Positions 10,849 through 21,125 are shown, numbered from the stretch's first letter. The stretch is 64,000 bases of DNA from Acanthosepion esculentum (GCA_964036315.1 OZ038500.1:63229749-63293748); one strand, 5' to 3'. The notes: generated by a model not told the origin, from the letters alone. Translations and numbers: made by a program.

Positions 10849-10987
10849 AAATGAAGAGGTTATAATGGTTCCAACGAGAGAAAAGTGTGTATATTAAAAA
10901 GAAGAGAGGTACCGCAAACTTTTTTGGTTGTAATGTGGGTTTTTTAAAAAAAAATATTATTTTTTATTTTTCATAGTTTTACATAGT

Positions 10988-11030
10988 TTTACAACACGTG
11001 TTTCTGGTCTTACGACCGTCTTCAGGTAAA
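10988..11030 (-). ncRNA. Hammerhead ribozyme motif, left arm
   Basis: Minus-strand mirror of the motif at 11284-11326: stem I TTTAC/GTAAA, core CTGAAGA, stem II GGTC-GTAA-GACC, GAA, stem III AC-ACGT-GT, triplet GTT. All core positions fit CUGANGA...GAA. Confidence 0.65.
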
Positions 11031-11283
11031 GGGTGGAGATTTCCACATATTATTAAAAATAATTATTAAAAATAATAATTAATTTTTTTCCTTTATGTTT
11101 TTCAATGTTAAATCTTCTCTATATGAGACATTCTCTGTTTTTGTGTTGGTCATTCCAATGTCTTTCTTTAAATTTGGTCATTCCAATGTCTTTCTTTAAG
11201 ATTTAACATTGAAAAACATAAAGGAAAAAAATTAATTATTATTTTTAATAATTATTTTTAATAATATGTGGAAATCTCCACCC

Positions 11284-11326
11284 TTTACCTGAAGACGGTC
11301 GTAAGACCAGAAACACGTGTTGTAAA
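11284..11326 (+). ncRNA. Hammerhead ribozyme motif, right arm
   Basis: Stem I is TTTAC (11284-11288) with GTAAA (11322-11326). The core is CTGAAGA, stem II GGTC-GTAA-GACC. GAA is at 11310-11312. Stem III is a minimal 2-bp AC/GT with loop ACGT, and the scissile triplet is GTT. A 2-bp stem III is typical of PLE-associated hammerheads. GTT obeys the NUH rule but is not the most active triplet. Confidence 0.65.
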
Positions 11327-11413
11327 ACTATGTAAAACTATGAAAAATAAAAAATAATATTTTTTTTTAAAAAACCCACATTACAACCAAAAAAGTTTGC
11401 GGTACCTCTCTTC

Positions 11414-11419
<6 letters not shown>

Positions 11420-11474
<55 letters not shown>
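11420..11474. repeat. (TA)n microsatellite
   Basis: About 27 TA units between two palindromes. Confidence 0.95.
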
Positions 11475-11477
<3 letters not shown>

Positions 11478-11499
11478 AAATAGGCAGCATATATTTACA

Positions 11500-11593
11500 T
11501 TACAAAGAGACAATCATACCTTGAATCAATCAGCAATGTGTATGCGATTCGCATACACATTGCTGATTGATTCAAGGTATGATTGACTCTTTG

Positions 11594-11596
<3 letters not shown>
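11500..11596. repeat. Near-perfect palindrome between (TA)n arrays
   Basis: 48-bp arms (11500-11547 and 11549-11596) read TTACAAAGAG...GTATGCGA and its complement with one central base and about one mismatch. (TA)n arrays flank it at 11420 and 11598. Confidence 0.9.
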
Positions 11597-11597
<1 letters not shown>

Positions 11598-11641
<44 letters not shown>

Positions 11642-11664
11642 TTGATATATATATATATATATAT
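11598..11664. repeat. (TA)n microsatellite, interrupted
   Basis: Two (TA)n blocks separated by CTTTGA. Confidence 0.9.
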
Positions 11665-12299
11665 AAAGTCTTAAATTATAATTTATGTAAAATAGTCTTA
11701 GATTATAGAATTTTTATTTTTATTGTTAGTTATTCTGTGGTATATTTACTATTTCCTTTAAAGAAATTCATCCCAACTTCTTTGTTGAAGTCATTTTATT
11801 CTTTTGTAGTTATTTTGTATTTGCAAAACTATATATGTAAAAAAAAAATTTTACATTATAGAATTTTTATTTTTGTTATGTCTTTTACATCCTGTAAAAG
11901 ATTATATTTCAACTTCTGTTATAAAATAGTTTTATTTTTGTTCTATATTTATTTCTATAATCTAAGACTTTTTACATAAAGTGTAAATTCAACTGGAGTT
12001 GGAGTTGGTATAGTTTTACTGACTCTGACTCCAGTGACCCCTTAATTGCTTTTGACTCTGACTCCATGACTCCGACTCTGACTCCACAGCCCTGTGTGGA
12101 TCGCCATGGCAAATAGAAGAAGAACTAACACACCCTTGGCATTCACCTTCTGCCATTTGGAGATGAGTAATAATTTTTTTCATTTAACTCTAACTTTAGT
12201 CATGTGGCAAATATCAGTTTCTTTCATTCCCTGTACCAGTTCAGTAAGCACCTGGCTCCTGATATGCTTTAACTCTACAAGAACCAGATCAGGCTGAAA

Positions 12300-12830
12300 A
12301 CGGAGTGCTACTGCTATATCTGGGATGGAGCTGCCCAGTCGTCACTTTCTTGTCTCGAGAGAGAGTCCAAAAGTGTCTATGTGGCTCTGTGGGTGATGAA
12401 TTATTTTCCACTCTAAAACGCCTTTTCTCACAGATGAAACATTTGAAACTCCTCACTAATCTATCACTATATCTATGGAAAATATCCAGACAAGCTACAT
12501 TCCTTAGTTTCACCAACTCTAATCTTCACAGCTAAGGTCCGCCAAACTGTGTACACAGTGTTGAACTCCACCCCCTCATTCCTTTTATTAGTAAGAAATA
12601 TGTTCCACTCCAACAGTTCTCCCCTTGAAACACTACTTTGTGGAACTGACTCCCAAGAGGATGCTTTCCCTGCCACTACAATCTTAACCTATTCAAGTCT
12701 ATGATTAACCTTATCTTTCCCACATATCCTCATAATCTTATCTAACAAACTCTTTCAGTAACCCACTACTTTGAGTTGCTCTTGAGCCTTGTATAAGGTG
12801 AACATTATTAAAAAGAATATATATATATAT
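12300..12830 (+). mobile_element. LINE C-terminus and 3' end (second LINE family)
   Basis: The translated fragments RVQKCLCGSVGDELFSTL and, after frameshifts, LWNxLPRGCFP.HYNLNLFKS match the usual LINE C-terminal pattern (rVQKR...LFSTLqpLsHRR...LWNsLP..FP..YNLnlFKSrVNr). The 3' UTR runs through CACATATCCTCATAATCTTA to CTCTTGAGCCTTGTATAAGG. Minus-strand relatives lie at 34.3-34.6 and 35.3-35.6 kb. Confidence 0.75.
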
Positions 12831-12922
12831 AGTAATGATACAATATGGTAATCTGTATGGAATTTCCAGGAGGATATAGGTCCAGGTAGAGCTCTATGTC
12901 AAAAGACAGAGCAGAATTATTA

Positions 12923-13021
12923 TTAATTAAAGAATATCAAACACTTAACATCGCATAGGTAATAATTTTTATTTCATAAGAAATTATTACCTATGGGATT
13001 TTAAGTGTTTGATATTCTTTA

Positions 13022-13026
<5 letters not shown>
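12923..13026. repeat. Inverted repeat beside (TA)n
   Basis: TTAATTAAAGAATATCAAACACTTA and its complement enclose AATAATTT-type inner arms. A (TA)n array begins at once on the right. Confidence 0.85.

Positions 13027-13081
<55 letters not shown>
13026..13081. repeat. (TA)n microsatellite
   Basis: About 28 TA units immediately upstream of a PLE 3' end. Confidence 0.95.
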
Positions 13082-13085
<4 letters not shown>

Positions 13086-13260
13086 ACACAGTTGCATTCC
13101 ACATCACGTGACGTCCGCGTCTCGTGACGGACGCTACTTGTAAACAAACTTCTGAATACAGTTATTTAATTTATTTCTGACGAAAGATCGGGGCAGATCT
13201 GAAATATCAAATATATATATATATAAAAATATAAATAAATACTTTCACAAAAAAAACATT
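13082..13260 (+). mobile_element. Penelope-like 3' end
   Basis: It is collinear with 58430-58610, which follows a PLE endonuclease stop codon. Shared blocks are TTGTATTCCACATC.CGTGA, GTCCGCGTC, TAAACAAACT, a hammerhead core and ATAAATAAATACTTTC. No coding part is retained. Confidence 0.7.
13177..13204 (+). ncRNA. Hammerhead core motif in PLE 3' end
   Basis: CTGACGA, a 5-bp stem II AGATC-GGGGC.-GATCT, then GAAA. The upstream ATTTATTT is complementary to AAATAAAT about 40 bp downstream (stem I candidate), but the intervening TA tract leaves stem III and the triplet unclear. Confidence 0.45.
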
Positions 13261-13293
13261 CAATGTAAGCAAATATGTGGATGTAGATCCGAC

Positions 13294-13399
13294 GGTATGA
13301 TGAATAATGTGGAAAAGACAAAGCAAAATCCGAATATACCTTCTCAAGCCTTTCGCATCCGAGACAAATTCGGATTTTGCTTTGTCTTTTCCACATTTT

Positions 13400-13402
<3 letters not shown>
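13294..13402. repeat. Inverted repeat beside (TA)n
   Basis: TGTGGAAAAGACAAAGCAAA and its complement are separated by about 55 bp. The inner sequence contains CAAGCCTTTCGCATC. The right arm abuts (TA)n at 13406. Probably PLE terminal sequence. Confidence 0.85.
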
Positions 13403-13405
<3 letters not shown>

Positions 13406-13443
<38 letters not shown>

Positions 13444-13518
13444 AAAATGACAATTGGAAAAATCTTAGATTTTGCCGACGCGTTTCATCTAAGTTTTTTC
13501 CAATTGTCATTTTATACC
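13406..13518. repeat. (TA)n array followed by a second palindrome
   Basis: (TA)n at 13406-13440. TATAAAATGACAATTGGAAA and its complement then flank GCCGACGCGTTTCATC, a signature shared with PLE ends in this window (GCCGCGTTTCGTCATC at 58704). Confidence 0.85.
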
Positions 13519-13555
13519 AATCTGTCTTGTCCCTAGAATTGATCTGGGAATTTAA

Positions 13556-13557
<2 letters not shown>

Positions 13558-13595
<38 letters not shown>
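13558..13595. repeat. (TA)n microsatellite
   Basis: About 19 TA units beside the MITE at 13616. Confidence 0.95.
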
Positions 13596-13599
<4 letters not shown>

Positions 13600-13615
13600 T
13601 TTTAAAAAAAATATA

Positions 13616-13758
13616 CAGTGTAACCCGGATATAAGAGACCCGGATATAAGAGAGATTTTCTTTGGTCCCAAATTAGAGCCATACTTACCTAAACAAAACC
13701 CGGATATAAGAGACTTCTTCTCCGGTCCCGACAACTCTCTTATATCCGGGTTACACTG
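13616..13758. mobile_element. MITE, pogo/Tc1-mariner-type ends (copy 1)
   Basis: 143 bp, flanked by TA on both sides. Ends are CAGTGTAACCCGGATATAAG and its exact complement. The CCCGGATATAAGAGA motif also repeats inside, next to both ends. Two longer copies lie at 48361-48530 and 61801-61972. A CAGTG start with TA duplication points to a pogo/Tigger-like parent. No coding capacity. Confidence 0.9.
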
Positions 13759-13759
13759 T

Positions 13760-14510
13760 ATAATCATCACAACACCAGAATTCATGTTTCAAAACTGAAA
13801 CTTCAATTCAAATTCAATCATAAAAATTAAACTTAAATACAAAGTTCCATTCCATTATCAAGTGATACTAATAAATTTTTAGAAATTGATTTACTGATAA
13901 GTCCAGACAAATTTGATATTTTGAGATGTTGGGGTTAAGGAAAATTCAACCTTTTTTATTTTAGGGGGTGTTAAGATTTAACTTATTTAGAAAAGTCATA
14001 TATCTAATGTATTGTAGCTATCAAGTTGGTCAAGTCAAGACGGGGGCTGGGATATCTGTCTATTGACACAAACTTCCCTTTTTCAAGTAGAAATTTGTGG
14101 TAGTGTCTATGTTCCAACACATTGTTTGGGTTTCAATAGCAATACATTTGGCATTTTTATTTTTTATTAAATTTTTAATTGGAAATGTTTCTTCTTTTAT
14201 GTGCCTTCAGGATGTGAGTGAAAATGAATCTCCACACCTTTCATAGCTCAAAGCAAGATTTCTCCCCTTTGCAATTTATACCATTCCCTATTCTGCCATC
14301 CATTTATGCACGCTCATCAGGTAGGTTACTCGCTGTTTTCCTCTACCTCTCTTGCTCTCAAAAATGCCTTGTGAGTGTCAACTTCTCCAAGCCCTCTTTC
14401 TGTATTATGTTGAGAAATTTAAATTGTCTCTTGTTGATTCTAAGTACAAGTGTCCTTTTTGTTACCATTTTCTTTAAAACTTACTTGTTGTTCATATATT
14501 CAGTCTATTT
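13760..14510. other. No gene recognised
   Basis: AT-rich sequence; no named repeat can be supported. An open frame at 14218-14520 has no recognisable domain. Confidence 0.4.
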
Positions 14511-14514
14511 AGGT

Positions 14515-15200
14515 ATGTAGTGATAGAAAAATAAATAACAAGACAACCAAAATTTCACTACCTCTAAAAATAGATGGATAATAAAAATCACCAGGCAAAC
14601 AAAGCCACAGTTCAATCAACCAATCATAAAGCATTCATAACCAGGATGTAAGAAAATAAATAAATAAATAATAACAAGATCAAAATTACCCCATTTCTAA
14701 AAATAGATAGTTTGACCAACCAATCAGAAAGCTTTCACACCCAGGATATAAGGGTGTGAGCCAATGAGAAGTGAGAAGGCTGTTCAAAGTGGATATATAG
14801 ATGCATATATAAACAGCTGGATAATCAACCAAAATCAGAGTCAGTAAACTAATTTTGTTCATTCTTGGATGCTGTTGGTCATTTTAACATGTCCAGAGAC
14901 AATATGACATTTGCTGGTGACCTTGTATGGCTAAACCGTACCTTGCTACATTTGAAAACATATACCTTTCTTCACTACATGATCGAGCTGTGGCTACTAC
15001 ATTTGGATATATATGTACATAAGTATACTTTTATATTTACTTTCTCCCTAATATTTATCTCACTTATGTACCAGGACATTTACATGTGAACTCTTGAGAC
15101 TTCAACTTTCACCTTCTCCTTCTGTATTGTTATATTGTAATATATTAAGTTTTATTTTGTATTTTTCAACACTTTGTGCATTATCCTGTTACACAAGGCC
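14515..15200. other. Locally duplicated segment with CCAAT and TATA motifs
   Basis: A ~130-bp stretch with CTAAAAATAGAT.., CAACCAATCA.AAAGC and CCAGGAT.TAAG occurs twice (about 14565-14655 and 14695-14750). GCATATATAAACAGC follows. Clustered CCAAT boxes and a TATA-like motif suggest a promoter or a solo LTR. I found no convincing TG..CA ends with a target duplication. Confidence 0.35.
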
Positions 15201-15327
15201 AATATACACCGAAAACAAATATACCTTATATATGGAGGTAATGGATGTTGTCAGAAGATAACATCCTATCTTTTGTAGGTCTTCTCAGCATCCACCTGTA
15301 CAACTACATCTCTTTCTTTTTTAAACA

Positions 15328-15690
15328 GTATCACCCCATGCAAGGCAATAAAGCCACTAAGACACAAGGGGTTACAGAGTGTAAAAGAATTAGAAACAGA
15401 AACATTATTAATGAGTGGAAAGAGAAAAGAGTAATCAGGAGGACAGTAGATAGTGATTGACATTGTATTTAAATCTCTGCAGATTGATTGGAAAGCGAGA
15501 CGTGTGAGAAAAGAAACTGTTAGCATAGAACTTACAGTTACATCTAGCCAGCTCAACTGTAAATTGATGAGATCTTGACGCCAGTCTAGAACTGCGCTTA
15601 AATTCATAAAATCTATGTACCATAGCAAAGAGCTCATCGGAAAAGATTACCATGAAAGTATTTATAAAAAAGGCACAGATAGGCAACCTT
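15328..15690 (-). mobile_element. LINE 3' end (first family)
   Basis: The minus strand encodes RLASRSHQFTVELARCNCKFYANSFFSHT... and ..LQRFKYNVNHYLLSS, matching the C-terminus at 5465-5650 (TRSHRFTVEIAKCN, KQFKCNVNRHHLSS). It ends in the GGCTTTATTGCCTTG-type 3' signature. Confidence 0.8.
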
Positions 15691-15699
15691 ACGGTTGCT

Positions 15700-16770
15700 G
15701 GGTAAGTGACTGATGGCGAGCCGCCACATCAGGACCAATAATATTGCTGATTCTTCTTTTGGATTTTATCAAGGAGCTGAAAGTAAGATATATATAGAGA
15801 AAATTGACACAATGCATACCGACAAAGAAAAGAAATAAAAAGACGACAATATTTAAGTAATATTTCAATTGCAGTGGTTATTGCATGAGTAATCTCGAAA
15901 TTTATCTACACAATTAACTCTTTTGTAAAATGTCAAAAATAATTCTGTTTTTGAAATCATTAAAAGCGTGAATATGCAAAGAAATCTAGCACAGGATGCA
16001 CTGTATTAGTAACTAGTTCTCATTAATTATTATCGAGATATTCCGTTGTTATAGTAACACGGGATATGTTCGCTTATCGACACTGAGCAATGGCGTTTTT
16101 TTTTGCCATAACAAAATATCTCATTGGTAAATAGGGGCATGTCAGTCTGCATGACCGATAAATGTATAAATAGCTTTCGTTGAAGATCAAGATACAGCGA
16201 CTGAAACGTTGTTTCATAGATAAATAAAGAGAAAACTAACCAGAATGAACTAAAACATTTTACAATTACTAACCAAGTCAATGACTAAAGGGAAATAATT
16301 CTGACGGAAGTTACTTCCCCTGTTAAGGAAGTCCGTCGCTTCATATTTATTTGCCTCTCCATGAAGGCAGGTTTGGTACAAGGCCGGACGCGTATTGTGG
16401 ATAGAGAAATTACCCAGGCCTCTTTTGGCATGCCATAGGCATCAGATAGTTTCCATGACATGTAGTTCAATGGGGAGATGCAGCTTTTGAAAAGGGGTCA
16501 TTTGAGACACAACGTTATATTTTTTAGGCACGACAGAAAAGAATCCTTTTCCATCGTAATTTTTAGATCTCCACGTATTTTAATTCTTCAGGAATTCTGA
16601 GACAATACGAATTATCATGTGAAACTTTAAAACTGTCTGCTTTCACGGCGCTGCTACTACAAATGTCTCAACGCGTTTTCATACCCTGACGAGGAGATTC
16701 CCTCCTCCAAAAGGGGACACCTTCCGGGTAGATACTCGCAGACTCTGGTATAAATACAACTCCTGTCAAA
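15700..16770. other. No gene recognised
   Basis: Ordinary intergenic sequence with short open frames on the minus strand (16030-16281, 16285-16470) lacking recognisable content. GAAGTTACTTCCCC near 16308 is a small inverted motif. Confidence 0.4.
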
Positions 16771-16779
16771 CTTTATGAC

Positions 16780-17800
16780 CTAGTGTAAACCTAACCAATG
16801 TCAACCATTTTGATTCTAGTGTAAACTTGACCTATGTCTACCATTTTAATCCTAGCGTAAACTGAAACTATGTCTACCATTTTAATCCTAGCGTAAACTG
16901 AAACTATGTCTACCATTTTCGTTCTAGTGTAAACTGAAACCTGTATACCATTTTCATTCTAGTGTAAACTGAAACCTGTCTACCATTTTCATTCTAGTGT
17001 AAACTGAAACCTGTCTACCATTTTCATTCTAGTGTAAACTGAAACCTGTCTACCATTTTCATTCTAGTGTAAACTGAAACCTGTCTACCATTTTCATTCT
17101 AGTGTAAACTGAAACCTGTCTACCATTTTCATTCTAGTGTAAACTGAACCTGTCTACCATTTTCATTCTAGTGTAAACTGAACCTGTCTACCATTTTCAT
17201 TCTAGTATAAACTGAACCTGTCTACTATTTTGATTATAGGTCCTATGTCTGTCATTTTGATTCTAGTGTAAAATGCACCTATTTCTACCATTTTGATTCT
17301 CGTGTAAACCAGACCTATGTGTTCCATTTTGATTCTAGTGTAAACTGAACTTATGTTTACCATTTTGCTTCTAGTGCAAACCGTAACTATGTCTACTATA
17401 TTGATTTTTGTGTAAACTGGACCTTTGTCTACCATTTTGATTCTTGTGTAAACCCAACCTATGTTTATCATTTTGATTCTAGTGTAAACTGGACCTATGT
17501 CTGCCATTTTGATTCTAGTGTAAACTGGACCCATGCCTTTCATTTTGATTATAGTGTAAACCTGATCTATGACTACTGTTTTGATTGTAGTGTAAACTGA
17601 ACCCATGTCTACCATGTTGATTCTAGTGCAAACTAGACCTATGCCTGCCATTTTGATCCTAGTGTAAACTTCACCTATTTCTACCATTTTAATTCTAGTG
17701 TAAACCGGACCTATGTTTACCATTTTGATTCTAGTGCAAACCGTAACTATGTCTACTGTTTTGATTCTTGTGTAAACCGGACCTATGTCTACCCTTGTCA
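16780..17800. repeat. 35/36-bp minisatellite
   Basis: About 28 copies of a unit with consensus GTAAACTG.ACCTATGTCTACCATTTTGATTCTAGT. The middle (16920-17210) is homogeneous at about 35 bp; the flanks are more divergent and mostly 36 bp. Because 36 is a multiple of three, the minus strand stays open as a 199-codon frame of 12-residue repeats. That frame is a by-product of unit length. A related array lies at 61985-62960. Confidence 0.9.
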
Positions 17801-18014
17801 AATGTGAGTGTCAAAATTTCTAAGCCCTATTTCCTCTTATGTGTCCGAGACATTTCAGTATTTTTTTTCTGATTCTGAGTAAAAGTGTCCTTTTTTTTCC
17901 AATTTTTATAAAAAGATGTTCTCTCAGCATCCTTCTGTAGAACCACATTTCTGTCGTTTCAAGTCCTTTCTTCATCTACGAGGTTGTCCAGCATCCACTG
18001 CTATGTAGGAGGAC

Positions 18015-18290
18015 CTATATTTTATAATAGTTCAGTACTCTGTTCTTTGTTTCTAAAGGAATTTTCCCGTTTCTTAATACTTTACTTAACTTTTGAACGG
18101 CATCTTTCGCTATTTCAATGCGCCTTCGGATTTCGGTGTCGCATTTTCCATACACTGATAAAACACTTCCTAGATATTTGATTTTTTGTACTTGCCTGAT
18201 TTTGGTATCACCAATTCCTAGTTCGTATATGACATGAAGTTGCCCGATCAGTTTCACTTGAGAAAATGTCTCAACGCAAACTTTCTTCAT
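18015..18290 (-). pseudogene. Non-LTR reverse transcriptase fragment (third LINE family)
   Basis: The minus-strand frame contains IGDTKIRQVQKIKYLGSVLS, GKCDTEIRRRIEIAKDAVQK and LSKVLRNGKIPLETKNRVLN. This is the segment downstream of the YADD motif in a widespread group of LINE reverse transcriptases (KYLGS..., IRRRI, AK.AF.KL...L). About 90 residues remain; the catalytic domain is gone. Confidence 0.85.
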
Positions 18291-18372
18291 CCTACAATGC
18301 TTTATGTGACAACGTGAAGTATAAAAGGATGCTTAGTATCATGTTATAAGTAATTTCGACTTACTTTTATAT

Positions 18373-19990
18373 AGGTGCCTCCAAAGATTCGCTAAAAAAA
18401 TGAGCATATATGACGAAAAAGGGCCCTAAACCTAATAAAAACAAAGTTTAATCTTCAAAATCTTTGTTGTTAAGAGGAAAGACCAAAGAATTTTTTGATT
18501 ATTAAATTATATTTTTTAATCCTTTTTAGAATCTTCAAAATTTTGGTTAAAATCTTTGTTTTTCTTGCATCAGCGAGTGACCGTAAATTAGTCTGGGAAA
18601 TTTTAGGGTTTTTTTGCTGTGCCAAAAACACTGATTTGGAAATTCTTGCAAAATCAGGTAATTGTCGGATTTTAATGAAACTCAGGACTTATTCATAAAC
18701 GAATTACATTATTTTAGAAATGTTTCTTTTAGAAAATCTTTGTAAAAAATATTATTATTTTATACCTGTAACCTCCCATTTATTTAATTTTATGAAATTT
18801 CAAGAAATTCATTTTTGTAGCACGAAATTTTAATATTAGTTATAAGCACAAGTCATCGGAGAAATTTATTCATCAATTACTTTTTAAAAACAGGATCGCC
18901 TGTTAAAGAAAAATATACTCTGAATCGTAAAATAAAAAAATGGAATAAAACTAAGACATTATTTAATTAGAAAAGCTTTTAATTGCTTTTATGAATAAGA
19001 TATATTATCGACACTTTTTTGTTAAGAAAAAACATTCTTTTGCTTTATGAATAAGATATATTATGAACACTATTGTCTTAAAAAATTCTTTTTCGATAAA
19101 TTATGAATTTTTACAAGAATTTTTTACACTTAAAAAAAAAAAATCAATTTTAATTATTTATAAAGTTTTAAATCTTTTAAAATTCTGTATTAATTCGTAG
19201 CGGTTAGGTGATATTCTTATTAGGTAAAACTATATTTACTAATCAAAAATGAAGAAGCTTGCTACAGTTCAGCTGCTCAAGTATTTTAAAACTAAATTTG
19301 AATTATTTCTATGTGTGTATAAAATAAACGTACCAATTCTTGTAAATACGGACATCCATACACGACATTATCACAGCGGTAACTATGGTAAATTTAAAAT
19401 TTATTGGTAAGTTTCTAATATTTCCTCAACAAGCGTCTTCGTAAGTAAGACTATAAAACCAAAGTATCTAAAATTCTATAAAAAGTTTTACTACTTAGAA
19501 TATTTTCCTAAACTTTAAAGATTACTGGGTAGTTTAAAAATATATATAAAGAGGCATTCATGCTACATTCAACAAGTAATTATTACAGTAATTGTCTACC
19601 TTCGAAAACATTATCAAACATAAGTCTATCGAGAGAGTTGTCAACCACTCATAAAAACACCCACCTCCGTGTTAAAAAAAATGATTTTCCGTAATATTTT
19701 AAACTAAAAAAAAGTATGTAATATTTGTTTCAAATCAGATTATTAATTCAACTTTAAATCAACTAATAATCTTTCTCAAATAAAATTTAAGAAAAATATA
19801 TTTTACTTTTGAAAGATTTTTTAATAAAGATTTTACGTAGATAGATTTGTAAATATGGACGATTTTATTTTTAGCCATTTCTAGCAATTAAAGCTTTTTG
19901 CTTATAGGAAATATTAAATTTAATCTATTAGCTTGAAATTAAAACTAAAATATAAGCTTCAAGAATAATGTTTCATTTTTAATAATTTGT
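18373..19990 (+). repeat. Unidentified ~1.6-kb element, copy 1
   Basis: An AT-rich sequence present again in reverse at 25360-27250. Shared anchors include AAATGAGCATA, CTAATAAAAACAAAGTTT, TTTTTTGATTATTAAATTAT, AATTGTCGGATTTTA, GAAATTTCAAGAAATTCATTTT, GAATAAGATATATTAT and CCATACACGACATTATCA. The left end TATAGGTGCCTCCAAAGA.TCGCTA is an inverted match to the outer end of copy 2 (TGTAGATACCTCCAAAGA.AAGCTA), suggesting degenerate terminal inverted repeats. A conserved peptide-like stretch (KYLKF.K...YLEYF.K..RLL) at about 19450-19530 hints at a dead ORF. Family unknown. Confidence 0.6.
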
Positions 19991-20490
19991 AGGAATCCTT
20001 CTACTCGGATTTTTTGTTAAATGTCAAAATTCGGAGTGTCGGGATTCAATACAATAACATTTAACAATGTGGAACTGATCGCAATTTGGTAATTTAGAAT
20101 AATCCTACGATTTTAAATTAGAGAGATTTTGCTTGATAGAACATACATAGTTTGAACACCATGAAGAAAGTTTAATTCTTTAAATGGATCTTACATGTGT
20201 ATTTATATTTTATTTTTGGAAAAGCTGACTTCCATTATAAAAATTAATCAAATTATAAACAAAACAATGTTTTTAAATTACAGATTTCTAAGGGAGGTAA
20301 CTTACATGAAAAGTTACCACCCTTGGATTAAGAAAACATCGTCATTTCATCTTATTTGCTGGAATTTTCGAAGATTATTTTAAACCGAATGGAATTATTT
20401 GCTTTTTATTGGTTTTTAAGAAACTAACTAAATAACTAAAAAAAACAAAACCAAAAAAAACAAAAAACACTGATAACTAAAATGTATGTG
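19991..20490. other. No gene; short GGGAGGTAACTT inverted motif
   Basis: AAGGGAGGTAACTT and AAGTTACCACCCTTGG form a small inverted repeat at about 20289-20325. The GGGAGGTAAC motif recurs near 61186. Nothing else recognised. Confidence 0.4.
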
Positions 20491-20855
20491 ACATAAAAGG
20501 TTCTGTAATGTTATCGGTCTTAACCTGGCATCTTGGCTCCAGTTACTTTCCACCGCCGTAACGTAGTTTACATTTGTCTTTTCTATAAATATTTTCATGG
20601 CAATTGTTCTAATTGAGCCTTCCTCCTTCGTACTACGACTTAATGAATTTAAACATTGTAATAGACTGGCAACTGTTGAAATAGCTATGACTAGAGATGC
20701 AAACGTAAATTCTAATTTATTTTCCCGCACTTCTCGCCTCTTCCGGCTTATTGCTTTCTTGTCAACTGCAATCTTCAAATATTTAAATGCAGCATCAATG
20801 GGCATATTTTGTCTTTCTGAAAACTTCTTTTTTTTAATCCCCCACCCCCAAGAAA
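20490..20855 (+). mobile_element. LINE 3' end (first family)
   Basis: Frame fragments LNEFKHCNRLATVEIAMTRDANVNSNLFSRTSRLFR and IFKYLNAASMGIFCLS follow the family C-terminal order. Stops and substitutions are present. Confidence 0.7.
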
Positions 20856-21125
20856 GGCAATAAAGCCACTAAAATGCAAGGAGTTAACTGAGTTTTAGAA
20901 TATGAGAAAAAAAAACAACAAAAAATACTACTAAGGAGAGAGGACAATAAAAGAACAAGGATTAAGAAAATAGTAGATAACGATTGACATTGCATTTAAA
21001 TTTTTGAAGATCAAAATTGATTGGGAAGCTCGAAGCTCGAAGAGAGTTCCACAAGCGAGAAGTGCGATAGAAGAAACTGTTAGTATAGAATTTACAGTTA
21101 CTTCTAGTCATTTCAACAATAAAAT
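20856..21125 (-). mobile_element. LINE 3' end (first family), inverted to its neighbours
   Basis: AAGGCAATAAAGCCACTAAAATGCAAGG and the following GATTGACATTGCATTTAAAT, GAAGAGAGTTCCACAAGCG and GAAACTGTTAGTATAGAA blocks are the complement of the LINE 3' region. It sits tail-to-tail with the copy at 20490-20855. Confidence 0.7.

Larger units (their letters stand above)
10892..11424. repeat. Large palindrome with paired hammerhead motifs
   Basis: Arms of ~225 bp (about 10892-11115 and 11199-11424) are almost perfect reverse complements around an 83-bp spacer. The spacer holds a direct duplication of GGTCATTCCAATGTCTTTC. Each arm carries a hammerhead-like motif. The palindrome has (TA)n near both ends. 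I read it as an inverted pair of PLE termini. Confidence 0.85.
10497..12094. mobile_element. hAT-like DNA transposon shell, non-autonomous
   Basis: Terminal inverted repeats are CAGGGCTGTGGAGT at the left end and ACTCCACAGCCCTG at the right. Subterminal copies of GACTCTGACTCC lie inside. Flanking octamers TGTGAAGC and TGTGGATC match at 6 of 8 positions, consistent with an old 8-bp hAT duplication. No transposase is visible; the interior holds (TA)n arrays and large palindromes, probably later insertions. Confidence 0.55.

Noticed and set aside
14515..15200. Solo LTR with CCAAT and TATA motifs
   Set aside because: No TG..CA boundaries with matching target duplication could be found.
17202..17801. 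199-codon minus-strand ORF of 12-residue repeats
   Set aside because: By-product of a 36-bp tandem unit; indels in the neighbouring units destroy the frame.
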